Positions 45,747 through 53,945 of a stretch of DNA of 64,000 nucleotides are shown here, piece after piece. Every line of letters starts with the position of its first letter. Position 1 is the first letter of the stretch. Origin of the DNA: Neobacillus sp. Marseille-Q6967. Its GTDB lineage: Bacteria; Bacillota; Bacilli; Bacillales; Cytobacillaceae. The notes under the pieces are model-generated. The model did no database searches. It was not told the origin of the DNA and saw nothing but the letters and a program-made list of their open reading frames with translations. Location: contig NZ_OX267715.1 in the NCBI RefSeq assembly GCF_946151075.1, forward strand, positions 124,001-188,000, written 5' to 3'. A program made the translations under genes and the position numbers.

Positions 45747-46244
45747 ATGATAAATGAACAAAAAAAATCAAACTATCCGAAACCGATGTCTTTTTTGGCA
45801 ATGGTTTTCTGGACAGGTTTATTCGGTGGGTTATTTTGGGGAACCATTGGTTTTATTGCCTACTATTTTAATTTTACAGAAATTAGACCTAATGTCATTT
45901 TGGAGCCTTGGGCACTGGGAAAATGGAAAAATGAATGGCTGGGTACAGTCATTTCTATTATATTTATGGGGTTGTTGTCAGTTGGTGCCGCATTTGTTTA
46001 CTATGCTGCCTTAAAAAAGTTTAGTGGGATTTGGTTTGGTCTTGGATACGGACTTGTCTTATTTATACTTGTTTTCTTTATATTAAATCCGCTTTTTCCC
46101 AGTGTGAAGTCATTTTTTGATTTAAGCAGGGATACCATTATTACCACGTTATGTTTATATCTCATTTATGGATTATTTGTTGGATATTCCATTAATTATG
46201 AATATCAAAATACGAAAGCAGAAGTAACTGAATCTGCCACCTGA
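45747..46244 (+). CDS. yqhR: YqhR-family membrane protein
   Basis: Protein of 165 residues with four membrane helices, starting MINEQKKSNYPKPMSFLAMV and containing WGTIGFIAYYFNFTEIRPNV. Function unknown. GGGAGGAC precedes the ATG. In B. subtilis aroQ follows; here pepP follows directly. Confidence 0.85.
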   Translation: MINEQKKSNYPKPMSFLAMVFWTGLFGGLFWGTIGFIAYYFNFTEIRPNVILEPWALGKWKNEWLGTVISIIFMGLLSVGAAFVYYAALKKFSGIWFGLGYGLVLFILVFFILNPLFPSVKSFFDLSRDTIITTLCLYLIYGLFVGYSINYEYQNTKAEVTESAT

Positions 46245-46351
46245 CTCATTATTAGTCTTTAACGGGTATGCTGTGGTAAAATATTTTTGTTATGACAACA
46301 GAAAGATACCGTCATAAATTGGGATGAAGTTTAACAAGGAGAGTGGGGGCA

Positions 46352-47413
46352 ATGGAAAAGTTAGACAAATTACGGGCTGGTTTTCAAGAACATGGAATCG
46401 ATGGGATTCTCATTACAAGTGAATATAATCGGCGCTATTTAACGAACTTTACGGGTTCTGCAGGGGTTGCTCTAATAAGCAGGGATAGAGCACTATTTAT
46501 TACCGATTTTCGCTATACGGAACAGGCTGCAAAACAGTGCCAGGGTTACGATATTGTTAAGCATCCGGGAACCATTCATGATGAAGTAGCCATCCAGGCT
46601 AAAAATCTGGGTATAAAAAAGCTTGGTTTTGAAGAAGATCATGTAACCTTTTCTACATATAAGGCTTATGAAAAGCTAATAGAGAGTGAACTTGTACCGG
46701 TTTCAGGTTTAATTGAAAAGTTACGCTTGATAAAGACTGATGCAGAGATTAAGATATTAAAGGTGGCAGCGGATATTGCTGATGCTGCATTTAAGCATAT
46801 TTTAGATTTCATTCGTCCAGGAAAAACGGAGCTTGAGGTCTCTAATGAATTAGAGTTCTTTATGCGAAAGGCTGGGGCAACATCTTCTTCCTTTGATATT
46901 ATTGTGGCATCAGGGCATCGTTCTGCATTGCCTCATGGAGTCGCAAGTGAAAAAGTCATTGAGTCAGGTGATTTTGTAACCCTTGACTTTGGGGCTTATT
47001 ATAATGGCTATGTGTCAGATATAACAAGGACCGTTGCGGTAGGACAACCGGATCAGAAACTAAAGGAAATTTATGAAATCGTTCTTGAAGCACAATTGAG
47101 AGGAATGGCAGGAATTAAGCCTGGAATGACAGGTAAAGAGGCTGATGCACTGACAAGAGATTACATAACAGAAAAAGGTTATGGGGATTATTTTGGCCAT
47201 TCCACCGGTCATGGAATTGGACTTGAAGTCCATGAAGGTCCGGCCCTTTCATTCCGTTCAGACATCGTTCTTGAGCCAGGAATGATCGTCACTGTTGAAC
47301 CGGGAATATACATTCCAGGTCTTGGCGGTGTTCGGATTGAGGATGATACAATAATAACAAAAGATCATAACGAAGCACTGACGCACTCGACAAAAGAACT
47401 TATTATTCTGTAG
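46352..47413 (+). CDS. yqhT: Xaa-Pro aminopeptidase (M24 family)
   Basis: Metallopeptidase of 353 residues that removes N-terminal residues before proline. The creatinase N-domain is followed by the pita-bread fold with metal ligands in [17 protein letters not shown] (two Asp), [14 protein letters not shown] (His), VEPGIYI (Glu) and GVRIEDD (Glu). ATG at 46352 behind GTGGGGGCA. It is 21 nt before efp and probably co-transcribed. Confidence 0.93.
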   Translation: MEKLDKLRAGFQEHGIDGILITSEYNRRYLTNFTGSAGVALISRDRALFITDFRYTEQAAKQCQGYDIVKHPGTIHDEVAIQAKNLGIKKLGFEEDHVTFSTYKAYEKLIESELVPVSGLIEKLRLIKTDAEIKILKVAADIADAAFKHILDFIRPGKTELEVSNELEFFMRKAGATSSSFDIIVASGHRSALPHGVASEKVIESGDFVTLDFGAYYNGYVSDITRTVAVGQPDQKLKEIYEIVLEAQLRGMAGIKPGMTGKEADALTRDYITEKGYGDYFGHSTGHGIGLEVHEGPALSFRSDIVLEPGMIVTVEPGIYIPGLGGVRIEDDTIITKDHNEALTHSTKELIIL

Positions 47414-47434
47414 TGAATTTAGGGAGGATAAAAA

Positions 47435-47992
47435 ATGATTTCTGTTAATGATTTTCGTACGGGATTAACCATTGAAGTGGATGGAGCTATTTGGCGCGTA
47501 CTAGATTTCCAACACGTTAAACCAGGAAAGGGTGCAGCCTTTGTTCGTTCAAAGCTTCGAAACCTTCGTAATGGTGCAATTCAAGAAAAGACTTTCCGTG
47601 CTGGTGAAAAAGTAGAAAAGGCTCAAATTGACAACCGCAAAATGCAATACCTTTATGCAAGCGGTGATCAGCACGTATTTATGGATATGGAATCTTATGA
47701 GCAGGTTGAACTGCCAGCAAATAACATTGAATATGAATTAAAGTTCTTGAAGGAAAACATGGAAGTTCATATCATGATGTACAATCATGAAACCCTTGGA
47801 GTTGAATTGCCAAATACAGTTGAACTTGAAGTAACTGAAACCGAGCCTGGAATTAAAGGTGACACAGCATCAGGCGGTACAAAGCCGGCTACACTTGAAA
47901 CTGGCCTTGTTGTTCAAGTTCCTTTCTTCGTTAACCAAGGAGATCGATTAATCATTAATACTACGGATGCATCATACGTTTCCCGTGCTTAA
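47435..47992 (+). CDS. efp: Elongation factor P
   Basis: EF-P of 185 residues, three β-barrel domains, which rescues ribosomes stalled at polyproline. The tip loop is [13 protein letters not shown]; the Lys at position 32 is the residue modified with 5-aminopentanol in B. subtilis. The C-terminal [20 protein letters not shown] is typical. GGGAGGATAAAA precedes the ATG. Confidence 0.97.
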   Translation: MISVNDFRTGLTIEVDGAIWRVLDFQHVKPGKGAAFVRSKLRNLRNGAIQEKTFRAGEKVEKAQIDNRKMQYLYASGDQHVFMDMESYEQVELPANNIEYELKFLKENMEVHIMMYNHETLGVELPNTVELEVTETEPGIKGDTASGGTKPATLETGLVVQVPFFVNQGDRLIINTTDASYVSRA

Positions 47993-47993
47993 A

Positions 47994-48030
47994 AAAATTC
48001 TTAGTCCAATTTGGACTAAGGATTTTTTTT
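47994..48030 (+). terminator. Terminator of efp
   Basis: TTAGTCCAA pairs with TTGGACTAA, followed by eight T. Confidence 0.93.
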
Positions 48031-48060
48031 ACTTCCCATTAATATTCTACTTTTTCTATC

Positions 48061-48073
48061 GTGAAAACTTCAC
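48061..48073. promoter_or_regulatory. GTGAA-aac-TTCAC palindrome upstream of the cytochrome island
   Basis: A perfect 13-bp palindrome lies about 90 nt before the PCYCGC gene, in the likely promoter region. It resembles half of CRP/FNR-type sites but the spacer is shorter than theirs. Confidence 0.35.
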
Positions 48074-48162
48074 TAAATAGTAATAATTAGCTTCTATTTG
48101 TAAGTTAGCTTTTTGCTAAAATAAAGGAGAATTCAACATAACTTAAAGGGGTGACACAAAAA

Positions 48163-48612
48163 ATGAAAAAAATCGCATCTCTCCTTCTGCTTATCACGGC
48201 TGTTCTTTTATTGGCTGCAGCCTGCAGTAACTCCAAAGAGATGAATGTGACTCTTGATGAAAAGCATAAGCCCTTTCCTGATTATGTTTTAAACAGTTCT
48301 GAAAAAATTCAAGAGACATATGCTATGGTTTCAAATTATCCGGAAGTAGTAGCAGGAGTTCCTTGTTATTGCGGATGTTACCTGCAAGATGGACATGAAA
48401 GTAATTTGGATTGCTATATTGATTCATTTGGGGCAGATCATGCCGTAACTGAATGGGATCCAATGAGTATAGCCTGAGACGTCTGTATCGATATCGCCCG
48501 GGAGGCGGTAGAAATGCATCTTGATGGTAAAAGTCCTATGAAGATTTATGATTTAATTACATCAAAGTACCAAGATTTTGGAGATCCAACTCCTACACCT
48601 GAACCAAAGTAA
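48163..48612 (+). CDS. PCYCGC-motif lipoprotein with an in-frame UGA (candidate selenoprotein)
   Basis: Read through the UGA at 48475–48477 this gene gives 149 residues. A signal peptide ends in the lipobox LLAAAC (Cys 21). The PCYCGC motif (C68, C70, C72) is followed by GH and C84, as in this family. The UGA is codon 105 in MSIA-UGA-DVCIDIAREA, exactly at the first position of what would be CDVC (CxxC). After it the frame stays open for 44 codons and ends EPK-stop at 48612. A SECIS-like stem-loop begins just downstream. I therefore read it as a UxxC redox lipoprotein. A nonsense mutation or sequencing error is the alternative. ATG at 48163 follows AAAGGGGTGA. Next to it is a cytochrome c. 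Confidence 0.72.
48475..48518 (+). promoter_or_regulatory. SECIS-like hairpin directly downstream of the UGA codon
   Basis: After the UGA (48475–48477) the RNA can form UGUAU (48484–48488) with AUGCA (48514–48518), a symmetric 4x4 internal loop, then AUCGCC (48493–48498) with GGCGGU (48504–48509) closing the pentaloop CGGGA. The loop begins 21 nt after the UGA and has G at its second position, within the bounds I know for bacterial SECIS elements. Confidence 0.6.
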
Positions 48613-48622
48613 GGGATACCAA

Positions 48623-49282
48623 ATGAAAAAAATATTATATGGCCTTTACATGACCATCATTATTGGAATCATTATTTGTCTGATTAATAGTGATATTTTT
48701 AATAGCGAGAAGGCACAGTCCATTGCTGCAGGTGAACAAATCTATCAAAAGCAATGTCTTATTTGCCATGGTGAAACTGGCAGAGGAGAAGGAAAAAACG
48801 CTGGAACAGCTATTAATAACCAAAAATATTTAAGCTCTGTCTCCAATAATGATATTTTCAATAATATTAAATATGGCAGAGAAAATACTGCGATGCCATC
48901 CTATGGTCCTAGGTTATCGGATGAGGAAATAAATAATTTGGTCCTGTTTATTAGAGATTGGCAAACAAAGGAAATTGATTTTGATGTACCAAAAAAAATT
49001 GCTGGAAACCCTGAAAATGGGGAAAAACTGTACAAGTTATATTGTCTTAGCTGCCATGGACAATCGGGTACAGGGAAATTAAAAATGGGAACCGCCCTTT
49101 CAAATCCGCAATATCTAAAATATACAACCGATCAACAAATTTGGATTGCTACTGCATATGGTCGTGAGGATACACGAATGGGACCATCTTTAAAGGGGCT
49201 GGATGGAGTTCGTCAGCTTAAAAAAGAGGAAATTTCGGATATCATTTCGTACATCCGCTCCATTAATAATAAAACTGAATAA
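48623..49282 (+). CDS. Di-heme cytochrome c
   Basis: Protein of 219 residues. An N-terminal hydrophobic helix (residues 5–22) anchors or exports it. Two class I cytochrome domains follow: CLICH (C45, C48, H49) with a likely Met ligand at M91 (TAMPSYG), and CLSCH (C141, C144, H145) with M186 (DTRMGPS). Both need covalent heme attachment outside the membrane, so it is an obvious client of the maturation genes that follow. It begins 10 nt after the candidate selenoprotein, so the two are probably one transcript, ended by the terminator at 49297. Confidence 0.9.
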   Translation: MKKILYGLYMTIIIGIIICLINSDIFNSEKAQSIAAGEQIYQKQCLICHGETGRGEGKNAGTAINNQKYLSSVSNNDIFNNIKYGRENTAMPSYGPRLSDEEINNLVLFIRDWQTKEIDFDVPKKIAGNPENGEKLYKLYCLSCHGQSGTGKLKMGTALSNPQYLKYTTDQQIWIATAYGREDTRMGPSLKGLDGVRQLKKEEISDIISYIRSINNKTE

Positions 49283-49296
49283 CTAATGATTACCTT

Positions 49297-49335
49297 AAAC
49301 CTTGAGTCCACGAAAAAAAGACTCAAGGTTTTTTT
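49297..49335 (+). terminator. Terminator after the cytochrome gene
   Basis: AAACCTTGAGTC pairs with GACTCAAGGTTT, followed by T. Confidence 0.92.
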
Positions 49336-49496
49336 ATCCCCTCTTGAAATGTGAACAATTTGTGGTGGATTTTTGTCCAAACCGTAACGTTTTGTCGTCT
49401 TTTACAAAATGTTCAAATGTGTCATCACTACTAGTGTTTAAATACGATTATATTTATTTCAAAGAGGGCTATAGTGAAAAATAGTGCTTTATGAGA

Positions 49497-49514
49497 GAAT
49501 TCTTTTTCGAATTC
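49497..49514. promoter_or_regulatory. GAATTC-tttttc-GAATTC repeat before the ccm operon
   Basis: Two GAATTC words six bases apart sit immediately before the AAGGAGG ribosome site of the first ccm-operon gene. The position in the leader suggests an operator or RNA element; function unknown. Confidence 0.3.
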
Positions 49515-49527
49515 AAGGAGGATTTTT

Positions 49528-50574
49528 ATGTTTAAAAGGAAGTTAATGGCTTTATTAGTAATGGGAGCATTTTTATCAAATTTTATTATTCCAAGTGTTG
49601 ATGCGGAATACTTATTCAATCCTGAGAAGTTTCCGTATAGTGAAATGCAAATTCAGGTAATGCCAGAGTTTGATTATCCAGAAAACTGGCCGAAGGAAAC
49701 CCCCTCTTTACTTATAGGAGAATATGGAACTTTCACTAACAAGAGCGGGCAGGATTTTGACGGCAAAATTGAGATTGCAGTACCTGTAAGTGATCAAGGA
49801 TTTCAAGCATATCTCGTTGCGGAATTCCCTGAAGAAAATCAACCGGAAGTACAACGTCCTTTTGATGTTGATAAGGAAAAAGGCATTATATCATGGAAAC
49901 CGTCCAAACCTATTAAAAATAACGAGTCTTATCGATTTGTCATTGAATATTATACAAGCACAGTTGAGGTTAAAGACAACAGAAGTTTTACATATGACTA
50001 TACCAACCCAGCCCAAATTGAAACCCTTGATGTTATTTTTTATGCACCAATGAATGCGGAAGAGATCACATTAAATCCGAAAGCTCCTAATAATTCTAAG
50101 AGCGATTATGGCGAAGAACTATTCTACTATCAATATAAGAATGTCCAAGCCGGTGAAAAACTTACTTATTCATTCTCATATAAAAAAGAGGGTTTCGAAT
50201 CCACTTTGGATGTAATCAATAAACAACAGCCTCCGAATGATGAAAACCATACTGGAGTAAACGGGAGTGCCACCAATCAAATCAATAATGGGGATAAAGG
50301 CAGCTCTGACCGTCCTCTAATAGGAATTGACGGTGCTTCTGTCATTGGTATAGCGATTATATTTGCAGGTGTCTTTGTATATTTAGGATTAAAAGGCAGG
50401 ACACAAGGACCTAAAGCTGGCTATACCAAAGGTTCAAAACCGGTTAAAAAACAGCCTCATAAAAAAGAAATCAAATCAATTGATTTAGATGAGAAAAAAG
50501 AATTACGAAAAAAGCTCTTAACCGGAAAAATTGACCAAGAAACGTATGATGAAGAAATGAAAAAATTAATTTAA
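49528..50574 (+). CDS. Unknown exported, membrane-anchored protein at the head of the ccm operon
   Basis: Protein of 348 residues. Signal peptide MFKRKLMALLVMGAFLSNFI, cleaved probably after VDA (residue 26); a β-rich extracytoplasmic part of about 230 residues without cysteines; a low-complexity Asn/Gly/Pro linker; a membrane helix near residues 271–290 (ASVIGIAIIFAGVFVYLGL); and a Lys-rich cytoplasmic tail ending in a short SHOCT-like helix (KKLLTGKIDQETYDEEMKKL). I do not recognise the family. It has 14 nt to ccmE, so it likely helps cytochrome c biogenesis. Confidence 0.8.
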   Translation: MFKRKLMALLVMGAFLSNFIIPSVDAEYLFNPEKFPYSEMQIQVMPEFDYPENWPKETPSLLIGEYGTFTNKSGQDFDGKIEIAVPVSDQGFQAYLVAEFPEENQPEVQRPFDVDKEKGIISWKPSKPIKNNESYRFVIEYYTSTVEVKDNRSFTYDYTNPAQIETLDVIFYAPMNAEEITLNPKAPNNSKSDYGEELFYYQYKNVQAGEKLTYSFSYKKEGFESTLDVINKQQPPNDENHTGVNGSATNQINNGDKGSSDRPLIGIDGASVIGIAIIFAGVFVYLGLKGRTQGPKAGYTKGSKPVKKQPHKKEIKSIDLDEKKELRKKLLTGKIDQETYDEEMKKLI

Positions 50575-50588
50575 TGGGGTGAATGGGT

Positions 50589-51053
50589 ATGAAAAAAAAC
50601 ACGATTGTAATGCTGGGCGGATTCATCATTACAGCTGCGATTATTTTCTTATTAATGGCTGCTACACCGGGATCAAGCGGGATTGAGCTCACAATGGATG
50701 AACTTCTTGCAAACCAGGAGAAGCATAAAGATGATTTTGTAACCGTCGAAGGGCTTTTAATTGAAGACTCTATTAAATGGAATGCTGACAAAATTGAGTT
50801 GAAATTTGATTTACAAGATAACGATGGTAACATCATGCATGTTGTTCATAACGGGACAAAACCAGATAATTTTTCTGAAGGAATAATTGTAATCCTACAA
50901 GGGTCACCAACTGAAAAAGACACGTTTACTGCTGAAACGGTTAAAACGAGATGTCCTTCTAAATATGAAGGGGAAGATATGGAAAACTATGATCCTGAAA
51001 AACACAAAAAGTTATTAGACAAGCCACCAACAGAAACGGAAGAGGCAAAATAA
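50589..51053 (+). CDS. ccmE: Cytochrome c maturation protein CcmE, CxxxY type
   Basis: Periplasm-side heme chaperone of 154 residues. A membrane helix (residues 6–25) anchors an OB-fold domain (VTVEGLLIEDSIKWNADKIE; VVHNGTKPDNFSEGIIVILQG). The heme-binding site reads TRCPSKYEG, with C122 and Y126. Most bacterial CcmE have HxxxY; the CxxxY form defines System I* known from archaea and Desulfovibrio. ATG at 50589 behind GGGGTGA. Confidence 0.88.
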   Translation: MKKNTIVMLGGFIITAAIIFLLMAATPGSSGIELTMDELLANQEKHKDDFVTVEGLLIEDSIKWNADKIELKFDLQDNDGNIMHVVHNGTKPDNFSEGIIVILQGSPTEKDTFTAETVKTRCPSKYEGEDMENYDPEKHKKLLDKPPTETEEAK

Positions 51054-51068
51054 TAAGAAGGTGACGAA

Positions 51069-53051
51069 ATGTATTTATTTGCAAACGCAACAATTTATGT
51101 GGGATTAGCACTAGCAATCTATTCACTGCTCATTATTACATTGGGAATTAGCACTAAGAATCAGAGATTCATTAACAGTGGTAAAGGCGGATTGATTGCC
51201 ATCCTAGTATGTGCCTCCATGGCAATGCTGTCTTTGTTTTACCTGCTGGCAACATCCCAATTTCAATATGAATACATAAACGATTACACCAGCAGTGAGC
51301 TGCCAATTATTTATAAGCTTACTGCATTATGGGCTGGAAATTCAGGCTCCTTGTTATTATGGACATTCTTCTTAGTTCTTTATTCAGTCATGATTGCCTT
51401 CTCAAGAAAAATGAGAGGAAATCCAATGGTTCCCTATATTTCTGCCATTCTATTAGGAAATATCGTTTTCTTCTTTTTAGTACTAGCATTTGTTGCAAAA
51501 CCATTCGTCCTATTGGCTGAGGTTCCAATTGAGGGACATGGATTAAATCCGATGCTCCAGAATCCTGGAATGATTATTCATCCTGTAACCCTTTACCTTG
51601 GGTATGTAGGACTTGCTATTCCTTTTGCGTTTGCAATGGCAGCATTACTCCTGAAAAATGTTGATGATTTCTGGATTAAAATGACAAGACGCTGGACAAT
51701 TATTGCTTGGCTGTTCTTAAGCCTCGGTAATATTTTCGGCGGCCAATGGGCTTATGTTGAGCTTGGCTGGGGCGGTTACTGGGCATGGGATCCTGTTGAA
51801 AACGCCTCGTTTATGCCATGGTTGACAGCTACTGCCTTCCTGCATTCGGTCATGATTCAAGAACGAAAAAATATGCTGAAGGTTTGGAATATCAGTTTAA
51901 TTATCACCTCCTATGCATTAACGTTATTTGGCACATTCCTTGTGCGAAGCGGTGTTCTAACTTCCGTTCATGCATTTGCAAATTCAAATCTAGGTTTATA
52001 TTTCCTTATCTTCATGGGTGTAGCAGTAATATTGGCGTTATATGTATTAATGAGCCGTTACAATCTCTTAAAACGCAGCGCCGGAGAATTTAACTCTTAC
52101 ATCTCTAAAGAAAGCAGCTTCCTAATTAACAATCTATTATTAGTTGGGGCCGCGTTCGGTGTTTTCTGGGGTACTGTATTCCCGTTAGTTTCTGAAGCTG
52201 TTCGCGGTACGAAAGTTACAGTCGGTATGCCATTTTTTAACACGGTGCAAGCGCCGATTTTATTATCCATGATGTTTGTAATGGCGGTTTGCCCGCTGCT
52301 TGCGTGGCAAAGGTCTTCGTTAAAAAATTTAAAGAAAAACTTTTTAATCCCAGCGGTTCTTGCTGTAGCTGCGATGGCGTTAATGGTTGTGTTGGGAATA
52401 CAAAAAGCCTGGGCTGTGATTGGTTATGGAGTCATTGTCCTATTGTTTATTACCCACTTCTTAGAATTCTATCGCGGGGTTAAAGCTAGAAGAAAAATGA
52501 CAAATGAAAAAGTGTATCTCGCACTATATCGATTAATGGTAAAAAATCGTCGCCGTTATGGCGGTTATATTGTTCATATTGGGATTTCCTTTATCGCGAT
52601 GGGAATCATCGGATCACAAAACTATGATATTCAAACAATGAAAACCGTTAATTTAGGTGATTCACTAGAAGTTAAGGATTATCGAATCAATTACGAGCGT
52701 TTGGATCAAAAAAGCGAAGGAATTAATGATATTGTCTATGCTGAAATGACCGTTTTTAAGAATGGTAAGCGAATTGGTACGATTCAACCAGAAAAGGTCT
52801 TCTATGGTAACTGGGACCAGCCTTCTTCAGAAGTCGGCCTGATTTCTTCTTTGAAAGAGGATTTATACGTGGTGTTAAGTGATTGGGAAAACGATGGGAA
52901 AGCCACTTTTGTTGTTAAGATAAATCCAATGATCTCATGGCTGTGGATTGGTTCTTTTATGATTGTAATCGGTTCAATATTTGCCGTTTGGAACGGGAAA
53001 TATCAAAATATCACTCCAAGATATACAGGAGTGCGTAAAGAGGTGTTTTAA
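51069..53051 (+). CDS. ccmF: Heme lyase component CcmF
   Basis: Polytopic membrane protein of 660 residues with about fifteen helices. The tryptophan-rich WWD heme-binding domain GGYWAWDPVENASFMPWL starts near residue 237, with conserved external His nearby (NPGMIIHPVTLYLGY). CcmF takes heme from CcmE and links it to apocytochrome. The C-terminal β domain (residues about 525–640) faces outward. ATG behind GAAGGTGACG. Confidence 0.92.
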   Translation: MYLFANATIYVGLALAIYSLLIITLGISTKNQRFINSGKGGLIAILVCASMAMLSLFYLLATSQFQYEYINDYTSSELPIIYKLTALWAGNSGSLLLWTFFLVLYSVMIAFSRKMRGNPMVPYISAILLGNIVFFFLVLAFVAKPFVLLAEVPIEGHGLNPMLQNPGMIIHPVTLYLGYVGLAIPFAFAMAALLLKNVDDFWIKMTRRWTIIAWLFLSLGNIFGGQWAYVELGWGGYWAWDPVENASFMPWLTATAFLHSVMIQERKNMLKVWNISLIITSYALTLFGTFLVRSGVLTSVHAFANSNLGLYFLIFMGVAVILALYVLMSRYNLLKRSAGEFNSYISKESSFLINNLLLVGAAFGVFWGTVFPLVSEAVRGTKVTVGMPFFNTVQAPILLSMMFVMAVCPLLAWQRSSLKNLKKNFLIPAVLAVAAMALMVVLGIQKAWAVIGYGVIVLLFITHFLEFYRGVKARRKMTNEKVYLALYRLMVKNRRRYGGYIVHIGISFIAMGIIGSQNYDIQTMKTVNLGDSLEVKDYRINYERLDQKSEGINDIVYAEMTVFKNGKRIGTIQPEKVFYGNWDQPSSEVGLISSLKEDLYVVLSDWENDGKATFVVKINPMISWLWIGSFMIVIGSIFAVWNGKYQNITPRYTGVRKEVF

Positions 53052-53555
53052 TTGAAAAATAAAATTTTTATTGGGCTCCTCATCATTACCTTTATTATTC
53101 AATTGCCGTTATTACGTGTAGAAGCGAAAGAATTCGATTATAAATCAAAGGAATTTGAAGCGGTTGCCTCGCAATTTATGTGCACCTGCGGTTGTGGACA
53201 GGACCATTTCGAATGTGATCCAAAGACATGTAATCTTACAATAGGCTTTAAAGAAGACATCGTGGAAATGATGAACAAGGGCTGGGATAAAGACAAAATC
53301 CGTGAGTATTATATCAATATTTATGGTGAAGAAATTTTAACAGCTCCAGAAAAAAGCGGGTTTAGTTTAGTTGCATGGACACTTCCCTTTACAGTTTTAG
53401 GAATTGCGGCAATCGCGTTGTACTTTATCATTCGTAAATGGGTGAAGAAAAAAGGAGAAGACCATTTAATCCTTGAAAATGAGAAAGTTCAGGATGAAGT
53501 GGAAGGTGAAATCCTTTCATCCATGATTGAAGAAGAACGCAAAAAGTACTTTTAG
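53052..53555 (+). CDS. ccmH: CcmH-like protein with unusual CxCxC motif
   Basis: Protein of 167 residues: signal peptide (residues 1–24), CcmH helical domain, then a membrane helix near residues 113–135. The redox motif reads FMCTCGCGQDHFEC followed by a further Cys (C44, C46, C48, C55, C60), instead of the LRCxxCQ of proteobacterial CcmH. GFKEDIVEMMNKGWDKDKIREYY fits the family. A TTG start at 53052 follows the ccmF stop directly, with GAGGTG in the end of ccmF. Confidence 0.82.
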   Translation: MKNKIFIGLLIITFIIQLPLLRVEAKEFDYKSKEFEAVASQFMCTCGCGQDHFECDPKTCNLTIGFKEDIVEMMNKGWDKDKIREYYINIYGEEILTAPEKSGFSLVAWTLPFTVLGIAAIALYFIIRKWVKKKGEDHLILENEKVQDEVEGEILSSMIEEERKKYF

Positions 53556-53567
53556 GATGTGAACATA

Positions 53568-53945
53568 ATGCAGGAAATCTCGGTCATATCAATGATTTTT
53601 ACTTCTGCTCTAGTACTAATCTGTTTATTTCTAGTTTTAGCACCCTTCTTTACTTGGAGTTCATATTTTAGTTTTGCATATAAAGGTCAAGATTCAGCAT
53701 CAAATAAAGAGGTCCTGTTATCTACTCTTAATGAACTAGAATTTGAGTATAAAATGGATAAAATCTCTCATTCTGATTATAAGAAACTAAAAAAACAATA
53801 TGAAGAACAAGTAGTAAGTATTATCAAGGAAGAAAAAGTGGTATTGAGCAGTCAAAAGGTTGATAAGGATTTAATGGCTGAAATAGAAAGTGAAATAGAG
53901 GCTGCAATGAAAAGTTATAGGAAAAAAAAGGGGGAAGGAAAGTGA
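53568..53945 (+). CDS. ccmI: CcmI N-domain-like protein
   Basis: Protein of 125 residues: a membrane helix near residues 5–28, then a helical cytoplasmic part with LLSTLNELEFEYKMDKISHS, like the ExxxELxxDxxxGxIsxxEY of CcmI N-termini, and a Lys-rich end. It has no TPR domain. The start is ATG 53568 rather than GTG 53559. Its role would be to hold the CcmF–CcmH complex or apocytochrome, by analogy. Confidence 0.58.
   Translation: MQEISVISMIFTSALVLICLFLVLAPFFTWSSYFSFAYKGQDSASNKEVLLSTLNELEFEYKMDKISHSDYKKLKKQYEEQVVSIIKEEKVVLSSQKVDKDLMAEIESEIEAAMKSYRKKKGEGK

Noticed and set aside
45747..46014. Alternative frame at the start of yqhR
   Set aside because: It shadows the YqhR sequence; the latter has family features and a better ribosome site.
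48163..48477. Annotation of the PCYCGC gene as a short protein ending at the UGA
   Set aside because: The following frame carries family-like sequence (DVCIDIAREA) to a natural stop, so a short protein would discard conserved sequence. I kept the nonsense-mutation explanation only as an alternative.
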